Assembly (NCBI GenBank): GCA_949499105.1
Contig: CATEFX010000034.1
Span: 1-64,000 of the forward strand
Direction of reading: 5' to 3'
Length of the DNA stretch: 64,000 nucleotides
Origin: Formosa sp. Hel1_33_131
GTDB taxonomy: Bacteria > Bacteroidota > Bacteroidia > Flavobacteriales > Flavobacteriaceae
Of this stretch, positions 28,125-36,291 are shown in pieces. The notes beneath the pieces were generated by a model. The model was given only the letters and a program-made list of their open reading frames with translations, was not told the origin of the DNA and ran no database searches. Each line of letters opens with the position of its first letter. The stretch's first letter is position 1. The position numbers were made by a program, and so were the translations under genes.

Positions 28125-28301
28125 TTACCCTTCATATTAATTTGTTGTTATGTTTAATATAAGCATACAGTTTGTTTTTATTAAAGCAATATAGATATAA
28201 TAGGAATTTTATAAAACATAAATTTTAGCTTTGTACAAATTTAAATGAACCTGCATTTTTGTTTTGACTTTATCTAGGTTCTAAATTATGATCCATAAAT
28301 A

Positions 28302-28330
28302 AACAGCCTAATTCATTGAATCAGGCTGTT
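28302..28330. terminator. Terminator downstream of ssb
   Basis: 13-bp arms (28302-28314 and 28318-28330, AACAGCCTAATTC pairing with GAATCAGGCTGTT, one G-T) surround a 3-nt loop. It lies 39 nt past the stop of the SSB gene. Confidence 0.7.
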
Positions 28331-28368
28331 TTGATATAACTTTTTGAGTGTATTTAAGAAAGATAAAT

Positions 28369-28701
28369 TTACTTACTAAACATCAACAACTCGTTCACTA
28401 CCACTTCAGTGCTGTAACGTTTGTTACCATCCTTGTCGTCCCAAGAACGATTTGCTAATCGGCCTTCAATCGCAATTTCTTTGCCTTTGGTGACATATTT
28501 CTCAATGATGTCTGCCGTGTTGTTCCAGGCGACGACGTTATGCCAATCTGTTTTTGTTTGTTTGTCTCCGTTTGCATCTTTGTAGTTTTCATTGGTTGCC
28601 AACGAAAATTTTGCTAATTTTTTCCCACTTTCTAGTGTGATAATTTCAGGGTCATTCCCCAAATTTCCAATTAACTGTACTTTGTTTCTGAGTGTGTTCA
28701 T
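28369..28701 (-). CDS. ssb: Single-stranded DNA-binding protein, short form
   Basis: This 110-aa OB-fold protein binds single-stranded DNA. The SSB core is clear: MNTLRNKVQLIGNLGNDPEI, KLAKFSLATNENYKD, KTDWHNVVAWNNTADIIEKYVTKG split across strands, IEGRLANRSWDDKDG, YSTEVVVNELLMF. It ends right after the OB fold and lacks the disordered linker and acidic DDIPF-like tail of the replicative SSB. It is therefore probably an accessory paralogue. The upstream region contains the tandem repeats at 28783-28834 shared with the divergent zinc-ribbon gene. Confidence 0.92.
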   Translation of the reverse strand: MNTLRNKVQLIGNLGNDPEIITLESGKKLAKFSLATNENYKDANGDKQTKTDWHNVVAWNNTADIIEKYVTKGKEIAIEGRLANRSWDDKDGNKRYSTEVVVNELLMFSK

Positions 28702-28782
28702 GATAATTTATTTTAAGGTTATTACAGTTTTACTATCGAATGATTCGACACTGCAAAGATGCGGTGACGTCCAAGTGTTAGT

Positions 28783-28855
28783 CGGTAATTACCTATTTAA
28801 TTTCGTTTGTAATTACTTGTAGTCGTTTGTAATTGGGTAATTTTCACTATATTTA
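28783..28855 (+). promoter_or_regulatory. Tandem direct repeats between ssb and the zinc-ribbon gene
   Basis: CGTTTGTAATT occurs at 28804-28814 and 28824-28834, exactly 20 nt apart. A degenerate third copy begins near 28783. A -7-like TATATTTA lies at 28848-28855, 27 nt before the ATG at 28883. The units resemble those at 20852-20905 and 29280-29310, but the spacing to the -7 box differs (19 nt instead of 35). Confidence 0.45.
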
Positions 28856-28882
28856 GGGTCAATACTAATAATTCAATCTCGA

Positions 28883-29230
28883 ATGAAAAAGCAATGCCCC
28901 GAATGCAACGATTCGATAGTGGGTCGTACCGATAAGAAATTTTGTAGCGATGGCTGTCGAAACAGTTATAACAACCGCGTCAATAAAGATCAAAAAAATT
29001 TAATTCGGAATATTAACAATCGATTGCGAAAAAATTGGCGGATCCTCGAGTCGCTGAATCCACATCAAAAAACAAAATCAACCCGTGATAAACTCATCTC
29101 AAAAGGGTTTGATTTTAATTATTTCACAAGCATTTACACCACTAAATCCGGAACCATCTATTATTTTGTATATGATCAGGGCTATTTACCACTCGAAAAT
29201 AATTACTACGCACTCGTTAAACGTGAATAA
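28883..29230 (+). CDS. Small zinc-ribbon protein of unknown function
   Basis: This 115-aa protein has an N-terminal zinc knuckle: Cys5, Cys8, Cys21 and Cys25 in CPEC and FCSDGC. A basic helical stretch (KDQKNLIRNINNRLRKNWRIL) and a compact C-terminal half (SKGFDFNYFTSIYTTKSGTI, YYFVYDQGYLPL) follow. The knuckle resembles DUF2116-type/FCS-like zinc ribbons that bind nucleic acid or protein. The family is common in Flavobacteriaceae as hypothetical protein. It is flanked by direct-repeat promoter elements on both sides. Confidence 0.7.
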   Translation: MKKQCPECNDSIVGRTDKKFCSDGCRNSYNNRVNKDQKNLIRNINNRLRKNWRILESLNPHQKTKSTRDKLISKGFDFNYFTSIYTTKSGTIYYFVYDQGYLPLENNYYALVKRE

Positions 29231-29279
29231 TCACACTTTTTTGATAAAGTCTAGTTTCGATTAATCATAGTTAAAGCCC

Positions 29280-29346
29280 GTTTATTACGTCAATAGTCCA
29301 TTCGTTACATGACCCTTGTGAGAGGTGTTCTTCCATGTTATATTTA
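29280..29346 (+). promoter_or_regulatory. Promoter with tandem direct repeats ahead of a short terminated transcript
   Basis: CGTTTATTACGT ends at 29290 and CATTCGTTACAT ends at 29310; their cores are 20 nt apart. A -7-like TATATTTA at 29339-29346 starts exactly 35 nt after the second core's first base, as at the promoter near 20899-20941. The predicted start site is near 29353. Confidence 0.5.
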
Positions 29347-29352
29347 CGGAAG

Positions 29353-29423
29353 TAATTTAATATCTTACTTAAAAGTTAAATTGGTTAATTTTGGAAAAGC
29401 ACTACATCTGTAGTGCTTTTTTT
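29353..29423 (+). ncRNA. Candidate small RNA with its own terminator
   Basis: Between the repeat-bearing promoter and the TPR gene lies a ~70-nt stretch with no reading frame. It has a weak 5' hairpin (AAGTAA near 29350 with TTACTT near 29365) and a strong 3' hairpin (11-bp arms 29395-29405 and 29410-29420) followed by a T run. The TPR gene downstream has its own -7 box, so the unit is self-contained. It could be a trans-acting small RNA or a terminated leader. No known RNA family was recognised. Confidence 0.45.
29395..29423 (+). terminator. Strong Rho-independent terminator
   Basis: The hairpin AAAAGCACTAC, loop ATCT, GTAGTGCTTTT is followed by a T tract. No coding sequence immediately precedes it on the plus strand; the nearest gene ends 165 nt upstream. 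Confidence 0.85.
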
Positions 29424-29466
29424 ATTTCTAAATTATTCAAAAGTGGTATGTTTCTTCAAAATCCCT

Positions 29467-29474
29467 TACTTTTG
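29467..29474 (+). promoter_or_regulatory. -7 promoter element for the TPR-protein gene
   Basis: TACTTTTG fits TAnnTTTG and lies 17 nt before the ATG at 29492. Confidence 0.5.
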
Positions 29475-29491
29475 GATTCAAATTAAAAAAA

Positions 29492-30196
29492 ATGAAATAC
29501 ATAAAAACAACTCTCATTATTGCATTTATTGCAACCTTTCAACTAAATGCTCAAAGCGATTCTAATCTCATAAATCATTATAAAGACTATCGCGTTCAAA
29601 TGCAACAACAAGGCGATATTCAAGGCATCATAAATGCAATGACGCATTTGATTGTTTTGGAACCAAACGTGTCTAGAAAAGATACCCTTGCTGCGATTTA
29701 TATGAATGAAGGCAAATACAAGCAAGCTTTAAGTCTGGTGGGTATTGAAAAGACAGACTCCGACACACCTATTTCTACGGAAGTAAAGGCCTATAGTCTA
29801 AAGGCTTTAAATGAGCCCGCTCGTGCCATCGAATTTTTTGAAGTTTTATTTAAAATGAGTCCGACTCCTAATCTGGCTTATGAGTTAGCAGATTTAAAAA
29901 TCCAAATCGGTGATATTACAACTGCAGCACTCAATATCACTTACGGGATCGCTAATGCATCTCAGGATATGATGAAGCCGTATTTTGAAACTAAACCTGC
30001 CTATCAAGTGCCATTAAAAGCAGGTTTTTTATACTTAAAAGCGATTTCTAAGTTTACTGAAAATACAGAAACTAATCATGATGCGTCGGTGTTGATATTA
30101 GAGGAAGCTTTGCAAATAGCGCCTAATTTTAATCTTGCTAATATTGCGAAGGAAGCGATTCTTTCTCAAAAGGCCGCAATAAGTAAAGAGGAGTGA
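29492..30196 (+). CDS. Exported tetratricopeptide-like protein
   Basis: This 234-aa protein has a signal peptide (about 1-20, ending FQLNAQ) and a helical, TPR-like body (about 25-230), with pairs such as RKDTLAAIYMNEGKYKQALSLVG and PTPNLAYELADLKIQIGDITTAALNI. It likely sits in the periplasm and binds other proteins. No catalytic motif is seen. It has its own promoter and a near-perfect terminator shared with the convergent M13 peptidase gene. Confidence 0.75.
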   Translation: MKYIKTTLIIAFIATFQLNAQSDSNLINHYKDYRVQMQQQGDIQGIINAMTHLIVLEPNVSRKDTLAAIYMNEGKYKQALSLVGIEKTDSDTPISTEVKAYSLKALNEPARAIEFFEVLFKMSPTPNLAYELADLKIQIGDITTAALNITYGIANASQDMMKPYFETKPAYQVPLKAGFLYLKAISKFTENTETNHDASVLILEEALQIAPNFNLANIAKEAILSQKAAISKEE

Positions 30197-30209
30197 ATAT
30201 TTCAATTTA

Positions 30210-30250
30210 AGGTATAAAAAAACAGCGCTTTGGCGCTGTTTTTTTATACC
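30210..30250. terminator. Bidirectional terminator
   Basis: The GC core arms ACAGCGC (30221-30227) and GCGCTGT (30232-30238) extend through A/T runs to GGTAT and ATACC, nearly 18 bp in all. It lies between convergent genes. Confidence 0.85.
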
Positions 30251-30265
30251 TATATATTAAGTTTT

Positions 30266-32320
30266 CTACCAAATTCTAACCCGATCTTCGGGAGCTAAGT
30301 ACATTTGATCTCCTTCTTTAATGTCGAAGGCATTGTAAAATGCATCAATATTTTTTAGGGGTTGTGTTGCACGTTGAATGCCTGGCGAATGTGGGTCTGT
30401 TTTTACGAGTGTTCTCAAAGCATCTTCACGAGTCAAGGTTCTCCAAACGGTCGCCCATGACATAAAAAAGCGTTGTTCGGCGGTAAATCCATCAATATCT
30501 TCGGGTCGGCCATTGGTTTCAAAAAATAGTTGAAGTCCATCATAGGCACCAAGAACACCGCCTAAATCGCCAATGTTTTCGCCCAAAGTAAATTTTCCAT
30601 TGATATAAACACTGTCCATTACTTCAATGGCACTGTATTGTTCTGCTAAAGCATTTCCACGTTTTTCAAATTCAGTTAAATCGGTATCAGTCCACCAATT
30701 ATTCACGTTTCCATCGCCATCAAATCGGGCGCCAGAATCATCAAACGCATGTGAGATTTCATGTCCAATGACCGCACCAATCCCGCCGTAATTGACCGCT
30801 TCATCCGCTGTGTAATTATAAAATGGGGGTTGTAAGATTGCCGCTGGAAATACAATTTCATTGTTTAATGGATTGAAATAGGCGTTCACCGTTTGTGGTG
30901 GCATGCCCCATTCGGATTTATCAACGGGTAGTCCAATTTTAGAAATGTTTTCATTCAGACTCCAATGGGCAACTGCCATCATGTTTTCGGCATAGGAATT
31001 GCCTTCTTTAACTTTTAATTCAGAATAATCTTCCCATTCATCAGGATAGGCAATTTTAACCGTGAATTTATCTAATTTTTCAATCGCTTTTGTTTTTGTT
31101 TCATCACTCATCCAGTCTAATACCTGAATTCTGTTTTGAAACGCTTTGATCACATTAGCAATCATTTTTTCAGCTTTTTCTTTCGCTTCTGGTGGAAATT
31201 TAGCTTCCACATAGAGCTTTCCAATGGCTTCTCCAACCGATCCGTTGACGGTTCCTAAGGCGCGTTCTTCAGCAGCTCGCTGTGCTTTAGACCCATTAAG
31301 CGTTTTGCTGTAAAACTCCCAGTTTGCAGTTTCAATTTCGGGACTCAAATAGCCAGCAGCACTGTCTATTGTACTCCAAGTCATTAAGGTTTTAATATCG
31401 TCGATAGAGGTGGTGTTAAGGAAGGTATTTAAAGCATCCATATAGGTTGGTTGCAACACTAAAACAGATTCTAAAGATTTAGTCACCCCCATGTCCTTAA
31501 TAAACATATTCCAGTCGATTGCAGGAGTCATAGCGCTCAGCTCTGTTATGGAACGTGGATTATTTAAGTTTCGAACGTCACGTCTTTGAACCTTGTCTAA
31601 TCGAGGTTCTGCGAGTTGCGTTTCTAATTCTAGGATGCGTTTTGCAGCAGCTTGAGCGGTCGCATCATCGTAATTAATAAACTTCAACATCCGTGCTATA
31701 TGCTCTACATATTGCCCTCTAATTTCTTCCGACTTCGCATCTTGATCTAAGTAGTAATCGCGTTGCAGTCCTAAGCCCCCAGGATACACCCATGTGGTAT
31801 TCATACTGCTATCATTCAGGTCTGCTTGTGCAGTGATTCCTGCAAAAGGGGCCGAAACTCCCACCGTTGTTGCATACACAGTTTGCATATCTGCGATACT
31901 TTGAATGCTATTAATGGCCTCTAAAAGGGGGAGGATAGGCGAGATGCCTGCGTTGGTTCTGGCGACTGAATCTAATTCAGATTCAAACATTAGTAATGCT
32001 TTTTTCTGATCGGAACCTTCTGCATAGATACCAAGTTCTTTAGACGTTTTTAGGATATCAAGAACATCTTTTCGAGTCGATTTTCTAAGGACACTAAAGC
32101 CTCCCCATCGCGACTCTTCGTCTGGAATGGTATTGGTTTTCATCCAATTACCATTCACATAGTCATAAAAATTATCTTTTGGATTTACAGTAGGATCCAT
32201 ATTTTCTAGGATGATTCCAGGAATTTTTTCGGTTCCAGTCAGGCTGTTATTCACGTTCTGACAGGCGTTAAAGCTCATAAAGCCAATGGCACCTAAAAGG
32301 GTTAATTGTTTTAAATTCAT
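30266..32320 (-). CDS. M13 family metallopeptidase, lipoprotein
   Basis: This 684-aa neprilysin/PepO-type zinc endopeptidase acts on peptides. An N-terminal lipoprotein signal has a lipobox at SFNAC (Cys about residue 20), so it is anchored in the envelope. The M13 N-terminal domain spans about 40-430 (NFYDYVNGNWMKTNTIPDEE near 50). The catalytic domain holds NAYFNPLNNEIVFPAAILQPPF, split across strands, zinc site HEISH near 519-523, and GENIGDLGG with the third ligand near 580. The C terminus ends RVRIW, typical of the family. The length is normal. Confidence 0.93.
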   Translation of the reverse strand: MNLKQLTLLGAIGFMSFNACQNVNNSLTGTEKIPGIILENMDPTVNPKDNFYDYVNGNWMKTNTIPDEESRWGGFSVLRKSTRKDVLDILKTSKELGIYAEGSDQKKALLMFESELDSVARTNAGISPILPLLEAINSIQSIADMQTVYATTVGVSAPFAGITAQADLNDSSMNTTWVYPGGLGLQRDYYLDQDAKSEEIRGQYVEHIARMLKFINYDDATAQAAAKRILELETQLAEPRLDKVQRRDVRNLNNPRSITELSAMTPAIDWNMFIKDMGVTKSLESVLVLQPTYMDALNTFLNTTSIDDIKTLMTWSTIDSAAGYLSPEIETANWEFYSKTLNGSKAQRAAEERALGTVNGSVGEAIGKLYVEAKFPPEAKEKAEKMIANVIKAFQNRIQVLDWMSDETKTKAIEKLDKFTVKIAYPDEWEDYSELKVKEGNSYAENMMAVAHWSLNENISKIGLPVDKSEWGMPPQTVNAYFNPLNNEIVFPAAILQPPFYNYTADEAVNYGGIGAVIGHEISHAFDDSGARFDGDGNVNNWWTDTDLTEFEKRGNALAEQYSAIEVMDSVYINGKFTLGENIGDLGGVLGAYDGLQLFFETNGRPEDIDGFTAEQRFFMSWATVWRTLTREDALRTLVKTDPHSPGIQRATQPLKNIDAFYNAFDIKEGDQMYLAPEDRVRIW

Positions 32321-32436
32321 GATTTTAAAGTTAGTTTGTATGAGTTAGACGCTTTTAAAGATAAATTGTTACAGAAATAAATAACTATATGAAGGCCCCT
32401 GTGTTTCAATAATTTAAATGGAGACCTAAACTTGAG

Positions 32437-32952
32437 TTACTCTGGTTTTTCAATTAATTGCGCCTGTTTTTCGAACGTTTTATTGATTTGGAATTTCAAA
32501 TTCGAAAAAGCCTCCAACACTTTGAGATGGGTCTGTGTAATGACGTCCTTGTTTTCCGTGTTTTTTTGATAGAGTTCATTCAGTTGATAGCTGGATGTGG
32601 CCAATACAGCGATTCGGGCCACGATACTATTGGTATTTATTTGTTCTGGGAGCTTTGAGTTTAGATCTTTTATCGCCGCTGCCAAATCTTCAATAGGCCC
32701 ATCAAATATGGATGATTTTTCTGTTTTTAGATTGGTGATATTTTTATCAATTTCGAAAAATCCTGTCCATTTTTCGATCTCTTTTAAAGTAGCCTTGTTT
32801 AGAATAAACTCATTTTTGAAGCTTGTTTCTTTGGTCTCAATTACTTGTTCTATGGGCGTATTTACAGGAGTTTCTTGGGGTGAAATCTCTGTTTTACAAC
32901 CATATAAACTGATGGATAACAAGAATGTGATGTAATAAAATTTATTTTTCAT
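32437..32952 (-). CDS. Putative lipoprotein of unknown function
   Basis: This 171-aa protein has a lipoprotein signal (ISLYGC, Cys at about 19). The mature part is helical: FILNKATLKEIEKWTGFFEID, then FDGPIEDLAAAIKDLNSKLPEQ and a long C-terminal helix to QLIEKPE. I do not recognise the family. It lies 116 nt upstream of the M13 gene on the same strand, so the two may be co-transcribed. Confidence 0.7.
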   Translation of the reverse strand: MKNKFYYITFLLSISLYGCKTEISPQETPVNTPIEQVIETKETSFKNEFILNKATLKEIEKWTGFFEIDKNITNLKTEKSSIFDGPIEDLAAAIKDLNSKLPEQINTNSIVARIAVLATSSYQLNELYQKNTENKDVITQTHLKVLEAFSNLKFQINKTFEKQAQLIEKPE

Positions 32953-33125
32953 GTGTTTCAGTTAATCCGACGCATTTTATAAATACAGTCTCAAGCTAAG
33001 ATAACTTCACACAAATATCAGATAAATATCGTAATAAACCATCAGGATTGTATTTAAAAGGCATTTTTTAAAAACGATTTTGGATATTTTATGGCTTGTA
33101 TTTTATATGTTGGGACATTTTGAAT

Positions 33126-33212
33126 ATGCTTTCAAAAGAACGCTTTGATTGGTTTGATTTTGGCTTTGTCATCATTGGAGTCACTTATTTAATTTTGATT
33201 TTCTTCAAATAA
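33126..33212 (+). CDS. Possible 28-aa single-helix membrane peptide
   Basis: The reading frame MLSKERFDWFDFGFVIIGVTYL continues with LIFFK after one hydrophobic turn. It has a charged N terminus, one predicted transmembrane helix and a terminal lysine, the usual look of small membrane proteins. No promoter box was seen and chance cannot be excluded. Confidence 0.25.
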   Translation: MLSKERFDWFDFGFVIIGVTYLILIFFK

Positions 33213-33304
33213 TTAGAAGCCTAGGCTATATGACGTAATGGACTGCTAGTCTGCACTAATGGGTTTTTTATCACCATGCTAAAGCGTGGGATCTGTGGAG
33301 CGTG

Positions 33305-34216
33305 TTATTTATTTACCTCTTTAAGGAGTTCAGTTGCAGCTAATTTCCCAAAATCATTAGCAGCTAAAGGACTCGCAGCTGTAATTAATTTTCGGTCTAT
33401 ATAAACCGTGTTATCAGCCTTTTGGTTAATAATGGTCACTCCCAAAGCGTTGAGTCGTTCCCCATACTTGTAGGGCATAGGACCGGGCGTATAACCGATC
33501 ATTGGACCTTGTTCATCTACTGCATCTGGAAACGCAGCAATTTTGTAACCTTTATAAATAAACGAATCTTTATCGTCTTCTAAACTTGCAGCTAATAATG
33601 CTGCTGGGCCATGGCAAATTGCAAGTGTAAACAGATCTTTCGAATAAGACCATTTTAATAATTCACTCAAATCTTTGTTTTCAGGGAGTCCAAGCATTGC
33701 TCCATGTCCGCCAGGAATAAAGAGTGCTATATAATCTGAACGATCCTTCATCTCATATGAAACAAAATCAGATAAGCTTTCTGGGTTTTCAAGTTTATTC
33801 TTGAATTCAGAGTAAATTGCTTTAATATGCTCATCTTCTTCTGGCATTGCCCAGTGTTCTATGACAACGGGCTTCCCTGTAGGCGTTACAATATCAACTT
33901 CAAAACCAGCATTTTTTAAATGTAGTACAGGCAAAAGTATCTCGACCGGATGGTTTCCTGTAGAAAACTTTTTACCATTAGCCATGGTCATGTTTTTTTG
34001 TTCGGTACAAATCATCAACACCTTTTTATGTCCTGTGTAAGGATTTTCATAACTAGTGTTATCAAAATTTGTAGTTGGAGACGTTGCTAATTTTAATGCT
34101 AAAGGCGATGGTATAAAGGCGCCATCTTCGGTGGCTGTGGGTCTGCTTGTGAGGTATAATGTGATAAACGCAAGGCCAATGATACTGACTAAGCCAATTA
34201 CTATTTTTTTCTTCAT
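33305..34216 (-). CDS. DJ-1/PfpI family protein with N-terminal membrane anchor
   Basis: This 303-aa protein has an N-terminal hydrophobic helix (MKKKIVIGLVSIIGLAFITLYL) followed by a DJ-1/PfpI (class I glutamine amidotransferase-like) domain at about 65-300. The nucleophile elbow is AICHGP with Cys near 198, preceded by LFIPGGHGAM. The long form with EHWAMPEEDEHI resembles Hsp31/HchA-type glyoxalase or deglycase proteins, so methylglyoxal detoxification is plausible but unproven. It starts 17 nt after the nitroreductase gene, in one operon. Confidence 0.82.
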   Translation of the reverse strand: MKKKIVIGLVSIIGLAFITLYLTSRPTATEDGAFIPSPLALKLATSPTTNFDNTSYENPYTGHKKVLMICTEQKNMTMANGKKFSTGNHPVEILLPVLHLKNAGFEVDIVTPTGKPVVIEHWAMPEEDEHIKAIYSEFKNKLENPESLSDFVSYEMKDRSDYIALFIPGGHGAMLGLPENKDLSELLKWSYSKDLFTLAICHGPAALLAASLEDDKDSFIYKGYKIAAFPDAVDEQGPMIGYTPGPMPYKYGERLNALGVTIINQKADNTVYIDRKLITAASPLAANDFGKLAATELLKEVNK

Positions 34217-34233
34217 GGTTTGAGGTTTTTGTT

Positions 34234-34866
34234 TTAGGATATATAAGTTACTAATTCTGTCATTGGTTTTCTAACTTTTTTCAGGTTCACCAACCAATCT
34301 TTATCGGTGTCTCTATAGCCTAGTGGTAATAATAATGTGCTTCGTAATCCTTTTTCACCTAAGCCTAAAATTTTATCCAATGAATCTGCATCAAATCCTT
34401 CCATTGGAGTGGAATCAACCCCTTCAAAAGCAGCTTGAGTCATCGCGGCCATAAACGCAATATAGGTTTGTCGTGCAGCATGTTGAAAATTGATTTCTGC
34501 ATCTTTTTGTGGATAAGATGATAATAGCATTTGACGGTAACTTTCCCAACCTTCGTTTTTAAAACCTCGGATCTCGTTCGTCAAATCAAACATGTGGTTA
34601 ATGCGATCTTCCGTATAATTGTCCCAAGCAGCGAACACCAATAAATGGGAACAATCCGTGACTTGCGGTTGATTCCAAGCAATTTCTTTGATGCTAGATT
34701 TAGTCTCTTTATGAGTCACTACAAACACTTCAAAAGGTTGTAACCCGCTAGAAGTTGGCGCTAATCGGATCGCTTCTAAAATGGTATCTATTTTTTCTTG
34801 AGGCACGACTTCGCCATTCATAGCTTTAGTCGCATACCGTTCATTTAATTTATCTAAAAAACTCAT
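34234..34866 (-). CDS. NAD(P)H-dependent nitroreductase family protein
   Basis: This 210-aa FMN enzyme of the NfsB-like nitroreductase family reduces nitro compounds or quinones. Visible blocks are LNERYATKAMNGEVVP near 6-21, IRLAPTSSGLQPFEVFVV near 33-50, and TPMEGFDADSLDKILGLGEKGLRSTLLLPLGYRD near 150-185, which is the NfsB C-terminal pattern. It is cytosolic. It sits directly before the DJ-1 gene and 72 nt after a Crp/Fnr regulator, a grouping that suggests a response to reactive electrophiles. Confidence 0.9.
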   Translation of the reverse strand: MSFLDKLNERYATKAMNGEVVPQEKIDTILEAIRLAPTSSGLQPFEVFVVTHKETKSSIKEIAWNQPQVTDCSHLLVFAAWDNYTEDRINHMFDLTNEIRGFKNEGWESYRQMLLSSYPQKDAEINFQHAARQTYIAFMAAMTQAAFEGVDSTPMEGFDADSLDKILGLGEKGLRSTLLLPLGYRDTDKDWLVNLKKVRKPMTELVTYIS

Positions 34867-34938
34867 GGTCTAATGTTTTAATAATCACAACAAAAGTAAA
34901 TGATAATTAAAACACAAAAATGAATCTATGGTAATAAA

Positions 34939-35514
34939 TTAATTTCTAATTCGCTCTTTTCGGATTCTACTTAAACTCTGTGGGGTTATTCCTAAATACG
35001 AGGCGATCTGATAGTTTGGTATTATTTTTTCAAAGTCTGAATAATCCTTTAAAAATTGATCGTATTTTTCCGATGCTGAAAGCGTTAATAAACTTAAAAT
35101 CCGTTTTTGAAGTATGGCGATCCGTTTTTCAAAATTTTTTCGCTGAAAGGCTTCAAAAGCAGGATGTTCTTTATAAAGCTTATCAACGTTGTTTTTATCA
35201 AGAATAAAAACTTTAGAAGGGGTTAAACTTTCTATGGAGATGCTCGATTTAGCATCTGAATAGAGGGTCATATAGTCACTGATCCACCAATTGTTAATGG
35301 CGAATTGAATGGTGTATTCTTTTCCGTTTTCTGTTTTGTAAAAAGACCGTAAACAACCACTTGCAACAAAAATGTGTTCTTTTTTTATAGAATTATCAGA
35401 AAGAATTATTTCACCTTTTACGAACGTTTTTTCTTTAATAACTTCACTCAGTTTGTTTTCTATTTCAGATGAAATGGAAATAGTTTGTTTAAAATAGTCT
35501 AAAAGTTCATTCAT
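34939..35514 (-). CDS. Crp/Fnr-type transcriptional regulator
   Basis: This 191-aa protein has an N-terminal cyclic-nucleotide-binding-like beta roll (about 15-120: KGEIILSDNSIKKEHIFVASGCLRSFY then YTIQFAINNWWISDYMTL). A C-terminal helix-turn-helix region (about 150-190) contains IASYLGITPQSLSRIRKER. Bacteroidota proteins of this type often lack cAMP-binding residues, and no canonical cAMP phosphate motif is evident. It probably controls the nitroreductase/DJ-1 genes just downstream. Confidence 0.88.
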   Translation of the reverse strand: MNELLDYFKQTISISSEIENKLSEVIKEKTFVKGEIILSDNSIKKEHIFVASGCLRSFYKTENGKEYTIQFAINNWWISDYMTLYSDAKSSISIESLTPSKVFILDKNNVDKLYKEHPAFEAFQRKNFEKRIAILQKRILSLLTLSASEKYDQFLKDYSDFEKIIPNYQIASYLGITPQSLSRIRKERIRN

Positions 35515-35785
35515 TTATTCAAAGTACCGCGAGGTTTTTGTTTTTGATTTGTTGCGCTTGCATTCGGCGAGTGGCTACGCCCTAAAGTTAGTAAATAAAT
35601 CCACAACTGCCGTCATGCTTTTGGCGTGATGTCGTTAAGTATCCTTATATAATTCATTGTAATTTCTACGCGTTTTTAATATTTTTCTTCATTCTGGTAT
35701 GAGTAAAATGCTCACGTTTGCAGGGGATAGCAGGTTAGTCACGTACTGCAAGTCCGCGCTGGTGGTGGGTAATAATTATATATTT

Positions 35786-36199
35786 TTATAGTCTTGTATT
35801 TTCAAAATCTCTTCTAAATTGTTGCTCTGTTGGTCTAAGAAAAATAATATATAATATTATTAGAATCCCGAACAATAAAAAATCAGGCTTTAAAAATAAA
35901 ATTAAAAATGCAGCGCCTTCAAGAATAGCTAAACGAATAATGGAAGCAGTTTGGTAATACGGTATTTTTTCTTCAGTTTTCAATTTTTTATCAATATTTT
36001 TTATTTGAAATTTATACAGAATATTACTTAAAAACACAGAAGAAACTGGTATGAGTAGATATATCATTGATGAAGTATCTATAATAGGAAGTTTCAAGTT
36101 TTCTAATGACGATAAGTCTCCAATTATAAAATAGGTAATAATTATTCCTGCACAAATAGCAAGGTGAATGATTTTAATAGTCTTTAATTTTTCAGTCAT
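35786..36199 (-). CDS. Small membrane protein of unknown function
   Basis: This 137-aa protein has four likely transmembrane helices: about 10-27 (IHLAICAGIIITYFII), 43-62, 85-104 and 106-121 (LLFGILIILYIIFL). The C terminus is charged (RPTEQQFRRDFENTRL). The family is a common flavobacterial hypothetical membrane protein with no known role. The 271 bp before it (35515-35785) hold no gene, only GC-richer hairpin-like sequence around 35545-35640. Confidence 0.75.
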   Translation of the reverse strand: MTEKLKTIKIIHLAICAGIIITYFIIGDLSSLENLKLPIIDTSSMIYLLIPVSSVFLSNILYKFQIKNIDKKLKTEEKIPYYQTASIIRLAILEGAAFLILFLKPDFLLFGILIILYIIFLRPTEQQFRRDFENTRL

Positions 36200-36291
36200 T
36201 TTTTTTATTTTATGAATGGGTTTTAGTCATAGAATACGCAGCAAGTCTTTAATCTTTTGTCTGATTGAAATATAAAATTCTTCTTCTTTAG

